Shown here one piece after another: positions 13,701 to 28,700 of a DNA stretch of 64,000 bases. The stretch lies in assembly GCA_020650975.1 (NCBI GenBank), contig JAIPMN010000963.1:1-64000 (forward strand), given 5' to 3'. Under the pieces are notes generated by a model. It saw nothing but the letters and a program-made list of their open reading frames with translations, had not been told where the DNA came from and ran no database searches. Every line of letters starts with the position of its first letter. Position 1 is the stretch's first letter. Origin of the DNA: Apostichopus californicus. Its lineage: Eukaryota; Echinodermata; Holothuroidea; Aspidochirotida; Stichopodidae. The position numbers and the translations under genes are program-made.

Positions 13701-16700
13701 GACCCTCAGGACATGTGTGATTGGATGGTGTGGGGGTCACCTGACCCTTCGGACAGTAGTAACCTTGTTGGCAATCACCTGAGACGAAAGCCAGCCCGGA
13801 TGCATTGCAATAGAAACCTTTCAGAATTGTTGGGAAAGATAAAGGGCGACCGTGAAATTGACAAAAAATGCTACATTTTTCCAGATTATGTTTTCTTGTT
13901 TTCTTCATGAAGCCAGAAACTAGTACTCGTCCAATTTGTAATGATCAACCCCAAGAAGTTATTAGGAAAAGAAAAATACAAACACTCTCTCAAACAGAAG
14001 TCCACCGAACTCCCTCAAGGAACAATTTTTATTTCTTTTCAATCAGCATTCCTAAAGTATAACATGTTGTAACACATTTGTTGTTGTCAAATTGAAGTAC
14101 AAATGAGATTATGTTACGATATAATGTCAAAGGTCAGGTGAGACATAAAATTCATAAGACTAAGCTCCATCCACCTCAAGATCATATTTCCAAAATTTGA
14201 TTTTTGTTTTCAATTGTTTCTTCCCTTTGTTCATGATGTAGAAGATAATTCACCAACCTTGAAGGTAGGAATGACAGACATTTCTTACTATTTTAGCTCA
14301 CGTCTTGTTATACATGTGAAAGTATCATTGAAAGTGATTATTGTGAAGAATTGTGATCAATAATGGTAGAGATGCAAAACATTTATGAATATTCATACTT
14401 CATATTTGCATATGTATCTATTAACCTTTAGTACAGATCTTGCAGGCTGTTTCAGCACTCTCCTCGGTGGCGTCCAGGTAGTAGCCCATATCGCAAGGAA
14501 GAGGAGCATCGCTGCCCTCAGGACAGTAATGACCCATGGGACAGATGTCCCCTGTGGTGCCATCCGTAGGGTTGGACACTGAAGTTCCACCTGTGCAATA
14601 ATACCCTACAAAATGACACAAAGAGGTACAACGGTGTTAGCAATAACATAACAATAAAATTATGCAGTCACTCCCTTTACATCATGAATGTGCATAATTA
14701 GTTAATGTTTATTCATAAATAAACTAGAATTAAAAAGAGACTTGTAAAATGGGTCAATCTTTGATGGATTTTGATGGGAGTTGCAGCTACTTTTATCAAG
14801 CAGACACACATAGTTAACGATGCATTTAACATCTAACAACAATTGGAAAATTACATACAGATCCACAGTTAGGATATTTATTACTTCAAAACACTGTCGA
14901 ATGCTAGTTTGAATATGTTATCTTTGATGAGTGCATCCATTTATAAGATGTGACATGGGAGGGGTAGTGGTAGAGGTGGTGGAGGGTGAGGGTGAGGGTG
15001 AGGCAGAGCAAATGGGGTGGACGTGGAAGGGGCAAATAGGTGGGGAAGTTCATGCTGAAGATGCAACGTCCAATGTCCCCATGGCTGACAAGAGCTATGC
15101 CTTTAAAAAGTCATTTTGTAATTTTTTGGCGTGTCATTTTGTTGTAAATCTCACCTGCTCTACACAAGAGCTGTGGCTCTGCCAGTCCCGCACGATGACA
15201 GTACCAGCCTGGTTCACAGGGTATTGCCGCCTCAGTCCCTCCCGGACAATATTCTCCGCTCAGACAGCGCCCTCCTACAGAGGGATCAGACGGCATTGGG
15301 TTTGCAGCTCCTTGGACGCAGTAATAACCATCACTAAAATCAAGGAGAGGGAAACAGAACCGACCATTTCAGATATGGTTACATAATATACTGTAATAAT
15401 ATATCACAAACAATTCATAGTTCCAGGGTGTCTAATTTCCCACCTCCATCACATTCTGGCCAAACCACAAGCACAACCTTCCTCCCCCTCCACCCTCCTC
15501 CCCACATGTGAGGTTGGCTGCCCATAAGATATAGGACTTGAAACCATAACATCCCATACCTACAGTTGCTAGTAGGCCACTCGTTGCCCACCCCTAGAAA
15601 CTATAACATCCCATACCTGCAGTTACTAGTAGGCCACTCATTGCCCCCCCCCCACCTCTTTGAAACCATAACATGCCATACCTGCAGTTGCTAGTAGGCT
15701 ACTCGTTGCCCACCCCTTGAAACCATAACACCCCATACCTTCAGTTGCTAGTAGGCCACTCATTGCCCACCCCTTGAAACCATAACNNNNNNNNNNNNNN
15801 NNNNNNNNNNNNNNNTACCTGCAGTTGCTAGTAGGCCACTTGTTGCCCACCCCTTGAAACCATAACATCCCATACCTGCAGTTGCTAGTAGGCCACTCGT
15901 TGCCCACCCCTTGAAACCATAACACCCCATACCTTCAGTTGCTAGTAGGCCACTCGTTGCCCACCCCTTGAAACAATAACATCCCATACCTGCAGTTGCT
16001 AGTAGGCCACTCGTTGCCCACCCCTTGAAACCATAACATCCCATACCTGCAGTTGCTAGTAGGCCACCTGTTGCCCATCCCTTGAAACCATAACATCCCA
16101 TACCTGCAGTTGCTAGTAGGCCACTCGTTGCCCACCACTTAAAACCATAGCATCCCATACCTGCAGTTGCTAGAGGGCCACTTGTTGCCCACCCATTAAA
16201 ACCATAACATCCCATACCTGCAGTTGCTAGTAGGCCACTCGTTGCCCACTCCTTGGCAGTACATGCCACCGAGGCAAGCCAGGCAGGAACTGTTATCCGT
16301 GGATCCAGTGGCATTATTGAAAGTTCCCCGAGGACATGGGAACTCAGTGGCGTGAGTGGTACCTAGAGGGCAGTAGTACCCAGCAGGACAATCACTATAA
16401 GCATAGTCAGTGGAGTTAGCAACACAGTAGAAACCTGGAAATCATAATAAAATCAAACAAGATCATGAATTATTCACAATTAATTTAAAAATATGATCCG
16501 AAAAGCAATTGATTCTGACATGCAGTAATTAAAGTTTTAGAAGAAAAATGATGAACGTTAATACTTACCAGCAGGACAGCTTTTGCAATCTCCTTCCCCT
16601 TCCTGGTCCTGGTAATACCCTGCATCGCACCCCAGAGGAAGAGTGGTACCTTCGGGACAACGATGACCTCTGGGGCACACCCCACCAACTCCAGTGTATC

Positions 16701-19700
16701 CGCCGAGCAATGGACAGGTTTCGTTGTAGGTGTCGTTGGAACCGGGGGCGTTGGGGTTTCCTCTGTCGAGCCCGGACTGACACCAGTACCCTTCCTGGCA
16801 GAGCTGGGTGTAGTTAGTCGCAGCCGTATCTGGACAGTAATAACCACCGGGACAATCTTTGCACTGTGTGATCTGTAAAAAGGTTGATTTATAGTGTTAA
16901 TTAAATCAGTTGTTATGGTAACACAACAAAAGGGAGATCCCATCAGAGAGGAAGAGTACACAACCCCCCCCCCCAAATTGTTATCTTTCATATTTGTTAT
17001 TTCCTTTTATGAGAAAATGGAATCAAATGTTGCATCACACGGTGCAGTTCTCCTGAATCACATTGTTTGACAAAAGAAAGGAATACAATTACAACTTTGT
17101 GTCATTCAAAGTATTACTCTTGTATCTTTCAAAAAATAAAAATCCTTCTTGCTGTTTCATCTACTTGATAACATACAATACCGTAATCATGTTGACAATT
17201 CACTGCCATCATGTTTACTGCCATCATGTTGACAAAATCATGTTGACACTTGATTACAATCATGTTGACAATTGATGGCAATCATGTTGACACTTGACTG
17301 CAATGATGTTGACACTTGAATACACAATCATGTTGACACTTGACTGCAATCATGTCGATATATGACTGCCACCATGTTTACTGCAATCATGTTGACAACA
17401 AATCATGTTGACACTTGACTGCAATCCTGTTGACAGACAATTGACTGCAGTCATGTTGACACTTGATTACAATCATGTTGACAATTGACTGCCTTCATGT
17501 TGACACTTGACTACAATCATGTTGACACTTGACTGCAATCATGTTGATACTTGACTGCAGTCATGTTCAACTGTACTCTACAGTACCTCATTTGGTTGCA
17601 ATCATGTCAAAACTTGACTGGTATCATGTTCACTCTAACATTTTCATATCACAACATTTTTATTTCATAAGCATCAATTGCATTCAAGCCCAACCAACTT
17701 TTCTTTCTCTCCTTTAGTTTCATTTCTTACCTTGTACAAGTTAGTCTCTTCACTGTACGTCCCGTGAGGACAGTGCAAGAGGTCCAGTCCCGTCCCTTCA
17801 GGACAGTAGTAACCGGCAGGACAATCTGAGTAGCCGGGTTCCAGATCAGGATAGCCGATAGTAGCATTAACTGGGTAGCAGTAGTATCTGCATGAGAAGA
17901 TGACAGAAGATGAAAAATAAAAATTCACTTTAACTTAATTTTTATAAGTAAACAAATAATGAGAAATTACAACAACAACAAACAAACTCGAGAAGCACAA
18001 AGCATATTTTGTTTAGAACCAGATTCAAACCAGTGGCCTCAAGATTTCAAGTCCTATGCCCTACCACCTGAGCTTATCTAGCCCTTAGTTTGTAGTGACC
18101 TCTGTCCAGCCATTTCTTCGACACTGTAATATTGACACTGGATTTCCAGCAAGGATAGAAGTATTTGGGTTCAGGATGTGTCTTTCAACTCTTTTTCTTC
18201 GTTTCATACTCAATTTTTTCCTTTTTTGTGTAAAAAAGAGAGCTGTAGCAGCTGCAACATTCTGCTCAACGAGAATGAATCAATATCAAACAATGGGGAA
18301 TGTCTCTGAACACCTGCAGTTCCTACTGTGTCAAACAGTGGAGCACAATAGATTATGGAGCACAATAGATTATGGAACACAATAGATTATGTCCTACACA
18401 GCCTGGCTGCAGTAAGCTGCAGCTCTCTCAGCATCGTACATTTTGACATGGCACCTAAGTAGGTAAGATTTATAAAATTGTTACCAACCAAGAAGGCAAA
18501 AATTAACAAAATGTTAAGATCAATGAAAAGGGCTGACTCACCCATCAGGGCATATCTGACAAGTAGCCTGTGTGGTCCGGTTTGTAAAGTAACCTGCAGC
18601 ACAAGAGAGGGGTATGGCAGACCCCTCCGGGCAGTGCAGACCCCTGGGGCAGTCATCTGGTGCAGGAATAGCAGAACCTGGGTGGAAAATATGAAAGATG
18701 TTATCACATCAAGTAAAAACAAGGTTGTGGGATTAGACCATCCAACCAACACAACTATACAACAATAAGATTACATATTCTGCAATATGAATTGCAGGTA
18801 CTCGATATAGGGTGGACCTAGGATTGGCAGGGAGTCTGAAATGTCAAGGGAATTTAGCTGGAGAACCTTCAGACAATCTGGACATTCTTCAAAGATTGAC
18901 CTGACAGCAGATATCACCATCCAAAATATTAATTTATGATGGGATTGTATGACTATGCACTTTTAGTTTAAACAAAAATTGGTTTGCCCAGCCTCCGTGC
19001 CAGGATTATTTTGGTTTTCAAAGAGAAAAAAGAAATATAGATATGCAATATCAACTAGCATCCCCTTAATAATCCAACCTGTTTAAATTAATTTAATATT
19101 AAACTTAGAGGTTCATGCTCCAACAGTCACTATGATATTCCAGCAAACACTTTTTACTACAAATCTAATGGTAAAACTTAAATCACCAGCAATAAACATA
19201 ATTATATTATCATTACATTGAATTAATTATATCTTTATAATTATATCAATATTTTAATAATCTTTTATATCTTATTATTATAATTTGATTCTATTATTAT
19301 TATTAATTATGCTTGACACAAACAATGATCTTCACGCTGAATCAATATTTACCTTCCAAGCAATAATATCCTGCTGTGCACAAGCCTTCTTCTTCCGTCA
19401 GGCCCGTCTGTTGGCAGTAAAACCCTGCCGTACAATTCCTGCATTCTGATTGGTCGGCCAGGCGTGTATCATTCGAAAATGTACCTGCTGAGCATTTGTG
19501 GGGAACGGACGTCCCGAGGGGACAGTACTTTCCGGCAGGACAGACATACTGCTGTTGATCGTCTGAGCCTCTCTCGCAGTAGAAACCTTCCTCGCACTGG
19601 TCGGTCGGTTCTGTTAAACCATCACTTCCACAGTAGTAACCTGCAAATAGTGAGCAGATGCTTCAGTAATCAGGGTGTAACAATGTTTCTCCATTATCAT

Positions 19701-22700
19701 ATTGCAGGCTTTCTCTCTACACAAGCTGGCACCCTAACCACCATAGACTTATGGTTCCTGGCAGATGAACCCAACCAGTCTAACTTACAACTGATATTAC
19801 TGCTACTACTTATAACCTCTACTGACAACAATAAACTAATGTCAACAAATACACTACTGGGGCATTGCACTCAGCTGCATAAAGCTTACTGTATCAGTTA
19901 TAGCAGTGTTTGTGGTCCAACCTTTCAAATTTACAGGCTATAACAATACCCCCCCCCCAGTGGGTGATTCATACATCAATCAATAATCCTTCCAAATTTT
20001 GAAGAGATGATAGCTTTTGACCATTTTAGAAGAGGGATCTCATCACAACAGGCAAAATTATTTTTAATTGTTTTTCAAAACTTATAAAAATTGTATTTTA
20101 TTACTTCTTTTCGGTAATGCAACTTCCTGCATGACAGGTTAGACTTACCTGCATCACAGGTTAAACTTACCTGCATGACAGGTAAAGCTAACCTGAATAA
20201 CAGGTTAAACTTACCTGAATCACATGTTAACCTTACCTACATCACAGGTTAAACTTACCTGCAGCAGATTTCACACTGACCTGCATCACAGGTCAATCCT
20301 ACCTGCATCATAGGTCAAACCTACCTACATGACAGGTTAAAACTACGTGCATCACAGGTCAAGCTTACCTACATCTCAGGTTAACTTACCTGCAAGACAG
20401 GTTAAAGTTACCTGCATCACAGGTTACACTTACATGCGGCCAATTTCACACTTACCTGCATCACATCACAGGTCAAACCTACCTACATGACAGGTTAAAG
20501 CTATGTGCATCACAGGTCAAACTTACCTACATCTCAGGTTAATTTATCTGCATTGCTTGTTAAACTTACCTGCAGCACATTTTCCATTTAGCTGCATCAC
20601 AGGTCATGCTTACCTGCAACACAGGTTGAGATTACCTACATCACCGGTTCCACTTACCTGCATCACACGGTTCACATTCTGTCACATTCATCAGTCCTGT
20701 GTCGTTACTAAACGTCCCAGCGGGACAGGTGACCGGCTCTGTACATCCCTCCAAACAATAGTGACCCACGGGGCATATACTGGCGTCATCCCCCTGGTCA
20801 GGGGTGGCAAGCCTTGCACCTGTGCGACAGTAGTAACCGGCGGAACAATAGGTGTAGGGGTAGGTCAGTCCTCTCTGACCACAGTAGTAGCCAGCAAGAC
20901 AGGGTGAACACTCTGCCTCCTCGGTCAATCCAGTGATGTTATTGAATGTTCCAATAGGACATTCATACTGTGTGGCAGCTTGGGTTCCATTCGGACAGTA
21001 GTGACCTTATAAACAAATATATAAAAAAAATTAAAAATACCAAAATTATGGAATTATCAGCCTGATGTAAATCATGTCACCTTTTTATCAACATTCTTTG
21101 GCTCAGATGTGTCTTGTTTACTGTTTTGCATGAAAGTGATTTTATTTATCATATTTATCATATCAGACAAATGGAACTTACAATGTTTCATTTTTTTTTT
21201 ATTCAAATACCATCTTTTATTCTTTATCTTGTGAATCAATTCTAAATCATTTTTCTATCTTTTTTTTTCTCTCTTGAAAAGTGTGAGATTTTCTTTAATT
21301 TGCATTCGATTTGTATTTAATAATAAGCATAGAAAGAAATATCTAGAGCTTAATCATTAGAAGGACAACTGTGAATGGAAGTAATCTTACCTACCATGTT
21401 GAAGTTGTAGTCGAATAATTGGGTTGATTTATACTTAAACCTCAAATATTATCTCTTGCTTTTCAAAAACAACAATTTCTATCAAAGTATGCTAAATTAA
21501 GGAATGGACCGTACATCTCACCAGGATGGTTTGATTAATATCTTCATATTTCATACATGAATATTATCTTTACCTCTGAACTCAAAATCATTCAAAGAGA
21601 AAAAGAACTAAATGGTGCTTGCCTTCTGGACAAATGTAGAGCGTGTAGTTGACGACAGGACCGTTTGTATCATCGCAATAAAACCCAGGCAGACATTCTT
21701 TGCAATCCGGTTGCCCATCCTGATCTTGGTACCAACCAGCAGGACATGGTGTCTCCCCTGGAGACCCTAGAGGGCAGTAGTAACCTTCCTGACAGCGATA
21801 TTCATTGGGATTACTGACGGTTTGGCCACCGGGGCAGTAGAATCCTACCATGGTGAGGTGGGGAGGAGAATGAAAAACTTTGTATTAGATTGGAAATGTA
21901 TACAAGTGTTGAATTGAGTGGCAAATAAGGATTATATGAGACAAACGGTTGCACTGCCGGCTACAAGAATCTTCTAGAATCTTTCAAGAAGCAGTGTGGA
22001 AATGCTCAGTGCTGACTGAAAGGAGTTTATTATCATGTGTCTAAAGTTTGATGTAATCACTGCTGTGTATGTCTCTTAACATTTCTATTCTTGAAGCTAA
22101 ATGAAAACCTCACTTTAACTTTACATATTAAAGTCAGACTCCTTTATACAAACATCATGCTTAAATAAAGTAACACTAATCCATATTTTTCTCCTTTACC
22201 TACCAGGATCACATTTCTCTTTAACCTACCAGGATCACATTTCTTTTTAACCTACAAGGATTACATTTCTCTTTAACCTACTAGGATTACATTTCTCTTT
22301 AACCTACCAGGATCACATTTCTCTTTAACCTACCAGGATCACATTTCTCTTATACTACCAGGATCACATTTCTCTTTAACCTACCAGGATCATATTTCTC
22401 TTTAACCTACCAGGATCACATTTCTCTTTAACCTACCAGGATCACATTTCTCTTTAACCTACCAGAGTCACATTTCTCTTTAACCTACCAGAATCACATT
22501 TCTCTTTAACCTACCAGGATCACATTTCTCTTTAACCTACCAGGATCACATTTCTCCTTAACCTACCAGGATCACATTTCTCTTCAATCTACCAGGATCA
22601 CATTTCTCTTTAAACTACCGGGATCACATTTCTCTTTAAACTACCGGGATCACATTTCTCTTTAAACTACCAGGATCACATTTCTCTTCAACCTACCAGG

Positions 22701-25700
22701 ATCACATTTCTCTTTAACTTACCAGGATCACATTTCCCTTCCGGTTGGCTGAGACCGCTATCGTTACAATACTTCCCAGCCAGGCAGTCCAGACAGTAAG
22801 TGATGTTCTTTGCCCAGTAAGATGGTTGGTAAGTTCCTGGGGGGCACATGGTCTCATACCCACTGCCCTCAATACAGTATTGACCAGGACTACATCGATC
22901 ACCTGTGGAAATAATATCATGAAAAACACCATGAAGACCTCACTGGGAAATTAGAAACCTATCCATGACACTCCCCTTTCTTAAGCCATTCACCCCTCAT
23001 CCTCTACCATATTCACTAAGTCCCCAAAACACTTTCGCTACATTGAATCAACTTTGCCACTCAAACCCCATCCCGACCATCTTCCGACGTTCCCAATACG
23101 TACCCTCTTCCTAGCCCCACACCTATCACACCCTACCATATTCACATCTGCCCCACACCCTCAGTAATACACCTATGCCCCCATGACTCTCCCTAGCCCC
23201 CACATCCATCACACCCTACCATATTCACATCTTCACCACACCCTCAGTAATACACCTATGTCCCCATGACTCTCCCTAGCCCCCCACATCCATCACACCC
23301 TACCATATTCACATCTTCACCACACCCTCAGTAATACACTTATGCCCCTATCTCTCTCCCTAACCTCCCACATCCACCATATGCAATACTATATTCACAC
23401 CTTCCCCATACCCCCCAGTCAACACACCTATCCCCCATTAGCTATCCCTAACAACCCATCCTTCATCCCATACCTTAGGCACAACATTCCTGTACCCTAA
23501 GTCAACCAATCAATCCCACAATGACCTGCCCCTGGCACCCATCCCTCTCCCCATGTTTTTTATCTACCCACCGAGATGCCACCATAACTAAAACAGGCAA
23601 ACCACTGGGTATTCCTATGCAACTTACCAGCCACACCAGATGGAGTACCAGTGGTAGAACCTCTTCCGCAGTAGTAGCCAGGTTTACAGAGATCAAATGG
23701 TTGATCCAACCCAGCGACATCGCAGTATGAACCAGAGTCGCATTCCACTGGCTGGCTTGCTCCCTGAGGACAGTAGTAACCTGAAAAGGAGAAAACAGCA
23801 CACTGTTTTACATCTTAAAATGTATAGATATTGACCCTGTCGATCTTTAAAAATATTTTGGGTCACAAATACATTCCACAATCTCCAGATGTTTTCTTTC
23901 CAATCAAAAGCTAATTAATAAGTAAGTATTTAATTCTGGGACTTTCCCAAAGAGTGTACGTTCGTGAGAGGAGAATATGTGTGATGCATACAGGCAAACT
24001 ACATTAATCTTGTGAAGCCACAATGATCTAAGAGTGTCAAGATAAAGCTTTCCTAACATTTGCAGAACTAACGAGAGAAATAAAACCGTCTGAACATGAT
24101 TTCATGGCATATTTCAGAGAAATGGTAGGCAACATAAGTAGATTCTTCTATCTTGAGTTTTTTTGTAAATTCTGCAACAGAGAACCACAATTCTTATGTT
24201 AAAACAGACATGTATTGGAATAAAATAAAAATACCCGCTTGACATTCGCCACCCTGGTACGGATCAGACGGTTGAGGTGTAATGGAACTGTTGGTGCAGT
24301 ACCATCCTGGGTCGCAGAGGTCTGTAGGGTAGCCGTTACCCTGGCCCTGACAGTACCAGCCGGGTAGACAGGGGGTGCACCAGGAGATGTTGTGAGCTCC
24401 TGGAATTTAACAATCAAAAGAGAGTTGAGATTATTGCAGTTAAAAAATTGGACGGATAATGTGATCAGTGAAAAAGTTAAGAAACGAACGAACACAAGAT
24501 GGAAAGTATGAACCGGAGTAATCTCTGGTAAATTGTAAATACTAAGAAAGGGAGGACAACAGCAGGCAGGAAGACAAACATTACAGGTTGTTTGGATTTT
24601 CCAATTTAACTATATGATATGCATTTATGTACGAAAACCTCACTTGACCTTTCACACTATATCGCTTGGCATATTCAACAACCATCTCGACACCTTGTTT
24701 GAGTGAATAATTTCAAGAAGCTATTAAAGCTCTTGTGAGAAAATGTACGGAGACCTTGTGGAACGTCAACCCACCAGCCAATGTATCTTTCTCGAAGCAT
24801 TGCCCACACCCCCACCCCCACCTGGCTCTCACAAAAGCCTCTGTAAGATCCCATTACAAACCTTTCTCAACTACACAAATTGCTACTCCATCAGCAGTGC
24901 CTCTCAAAAGTAGAAACCATGGTTCCTGACAGTTCAACCTGACCCAGTCTCGGTTGCAACTGATATTATTTATTATGTTCCCGATGTCAGTATACTCTAC
25001 AACCAATGTCATCACTGAAGTCAGTCATTGCTGTCGTTCAGCTGATGAGGCATCTCACCTGTCACACTCACATGCTATTGAAATTACCCTTGTGGGCAAT
25101 CCATGATCCATAAATAATCAATCTAAAATTTCAATGGTTGAGAGCTTTTGATCAGTTTGTTCAGAGGAGAGATTGCAGGCACTTAGAGATCTACACACTA
25201 AGCTCTAAGGTTTAAGAGATTAAAAGAGAGTGTTAATCCATAGAGTTCTAATTAGTGATTGCAATAGTAATGAACTTACCAGTAAGGTTATTGAAGGTAC
25301 CCTCAGGACAGGGTTCTTGGAGGTCATATTCTGTACCTGAGGGGCAGTAGTAACCCTCAGGACAAATGGTGTCTCTGCAATTGAGAGGCAATGTGTAAGA
25401 CGCTGATGTAAAATACTATATAATGTACTATACTATATACGGTACTTTACTATGTACAATATACTCTACTATAATACTATATTATACAAGACTACACTAT
25501 ACTACAATATATTATGCTATACTATAAAAAATATATTATTCTACACTATACACTTTATACTAAGTATTAACTATACAATAATACTAAACTAATATACATG
25601 TCACTATAACAACCACACTATACTACATTATACTATATACTATACACTATACCACACTATACACTTTATACTATAGTATTAACTATACTATATGATATAC

Positions 25701-28700
25701 TATATACTATACTATACTACACCACACTATACTATACTACACTATACACTTTACATTATAGTATTAACTATACTATATACTATACTATACTACACCTAAA
25801 TATACTATACTACACTATACACTTTATACTTTAGTATTAACTATACTATAATACATGTCACTACACCACACCACACTATATTATATTATATTATACTATA
25901 TACGATACACTATACTACACTATACATTTTATAATATAGTATTAACTATACTATATACCATTGTATCCTATATATTATATTATACACTATACTAAATAAG
26001 ACAACTATATACTCACAGGTAAGTTGTTGCATTTGACAAACAATAGTATCCAGCTGGACAGGTCTTACAATATGACCATCCTTCTTCATCTTGGTATGTC
26101 CCAGCATCACAGCCGAGAGGCAACTCTGACCCTTGAGGGCAGTAGTGGCCGATGGGACAGACTCCTCCATAGCCAGTGTGGGCTCCTGATTGACAGGAAA
26201 TAAGTACAGGGATAAATAGTAAAAGATAGGTAAATGAAAGAGACACACAGATAAATCTACCCCCCCCCCCTCCCCCTTTAAAATTAAACCACCATATCAC
26301 ACAAGACTCTACTGACGGCTACAAGCTTTCATATTTCATTATATTTATGAAATTTGATTTTCTCCTCACTTCTCCCCCTCACCTTCTCCCACTAATCCCC
26401 CTCCCCTTCTCCCACTTCTCCCACTTCCCTTCTCCAACTTCTGTCTTCCTCTCCTCTCCCCCTTAAACTCCCAATGCCTACCCTCTCTTTCACTCTGTCC
26501 TCTCCTCACCCATCTCTCCATCCCTCCCAGCCCTCCACTCCCATCTTTTCATACCCCCCCACCACCTCCCTTCCTACCTCCATCTTCCCTTCCCCATCCC
26601 CTTCCCCTTCCATCTTAACAAATTCAGTTTAATTCCATGACAATGTCTCAATTTAAATATAACTGATAGTTACCGTCATATGTGCAAGAATCATTTTCAA
26701 AGGGTGTCGGGTTTGATCTATCGACACGAGACGTGCAGAAGTATCCAGGGTCGCATTCATCGCTCGGTGCCACTAAATAGATCCCGTCACAATACCAGCC
26801 ACCTGATGACAGAAAAAAACACATTCTTGAAGACCTATGGTTATAGAAGCTTTGAATACTCTGGCTCTTATCTCTAGAACAATTTACCAGATCACATTCG
26901 AACATGCTCTAAACTTTCTACATTCAAAAGTCTACTTAAGACCCATCTTTTCACTTGTTCTTTTGTAAATTAATCTGCTTTCTTTTTAAAGCGCCTTGAG
27001 CAGTGACTTTTGTCTACTGATTTGGCGCTATATAAGTCTCATTTATTATTATTATTATTATTATTCTTTCACTTCTGACAGGCCTATGAAATACAATTCA
27101 ACACGAACAGGGAAAACATGGACAAAACGCGAGTGCACAAGTTATTTCAATGCCATAGCTACAAGAGCCATTGGCATTAATTGCCAAGTTCTATAAATCA
27201 AAAAGTTTTTGTAATGTTGGTATCAAATTAGTCAGGCAAATGCAATGTCTGTGTGAATCCCATTACACCATCATGCTAAACTTTCTCTGCGTTTCTAAGA
27301 GAGACTTTCCTGCCTGCGGGTTGTATACTTCTCCAAATTTAACCCACTTCGAATATTCTAATGGTGAAACTAAAACAAAGGGAAAGAGCTTGATGGTAGG
27401 TTATCTTCAGATAGTTAGGCCAATTGGTGAATGCTAATACCACTCATACTGTCATGTTATATCATGCTTCAAAGCACTCATACTGGCAGTATGAACAGTT
27501 CCTATAACAATTATCTAACTATAATGCTAATACCACTCGTGCTGTTCTCTCATTTCATGCTTCAAAGCACTCATACTGGCAGTATGAACAGTTCCGATAA
27601 CAATTATCTGACTATAATGCTAATGCCACTTATACTGTCTTCTTATATCATGCTTCAAAGCACTCATACTGACAGTAAAAACAGTTCCTATAACCATTAT
27701 GACTATAATTCTAATACCACTCTATACTGTCCTCTCATATCATGCTTCAAAGCACTCATACTGACAGAATGAACAGTTCCTGTTATGACAAGGGACATTG
27801 TTAAGACCACAAACCTGGACAGTCAGTGCAGTCAGTGTCTGTTTCCAAGCCTAACCTCCCACCATAAGTGCCAGGAGGACAGGCTGTCCATTTCCGACCG
27901 GTTCCTGCTGGACAGTAGTATCCCTGAGGGCAGAGTCTGAAGCCTGATGTGGAGTTTCCTGATAAAGAAAAGCATGAAAAACAAAAAAATAAAACATTGT
28001 TATCAAGAAATTTAATGACATCTCATCAAGATACAACACTGATTTCAAAAACCTCAAAAAGGCTCAAATTTCACTGTTTGAATTCCGCCTTCACAATTGT
28101 GCAACAGTTGTCCGATAGGAATTATTGGTTAGTAAAACATCATAATGTTGACGCAACGATGACTTCCAAAAAATTTTAAAACTGTCAGAGGAAAGCTTTG
28201 ATATTTGTTGACTGATTTCAAACAGTACAGCAAACAGCAATTGTGGTGTCACATAACAATCCTTATCACCCATTGAAACATGAATATACAAAAGACACAC
28301 CTTCCCTCCACCTCTTCCACCCCCCCCCCCCTCTGCAACAGAAATACAACTTGTTCTGGTCTTGCTTCATATACTGCTTGGATCCAAAAACAAAGAAAGA
28401 GGGCCATTAATAAATCTTCTAATACCTTCTTCTACGTGTTCAGGAACACAGTAGAATCCTGCTGGACATTCCAAGCATTCTGCAGCATGGGTCAAGTTGG
28501 TAAAGCTACCTGGGTCACATGGGACTGGTAGGGGGCTACCGATTGGACAATGAAGACCGATCGGGCAAGGGTACTCTACTGGATTTGGGACACTCTGACC
28601 AGGTGGGCAGTAGAATCCACCATCACACTCATCTACTGGAGAGGATAACCCTGTGAGAAAAATATGAAAAATGAGATCAAAATCAATTATTGTTAAGTAC

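Noticed and set aside
15760-16314. 184-residue minus-strand frame GLLATAGMGCYGFKGWATS
   Set aside because: It is another frame of the 57-bp minisatellite and not the frame of exon 52; it crosses the N gap.
22190-22722. CRISPR-like regular array
   Set aside because: Direct tandem units without distinct spacers, in an animal intron; derived from a splice junction.
26340-26620. Pyrimidine-rich tracts (also 6905-7000, 44500-44775, 49880-50090) as promoters or regulatory sites
   Set aside because: Low-complexity intronic tracts with no motif or position supporting a regulatory role.
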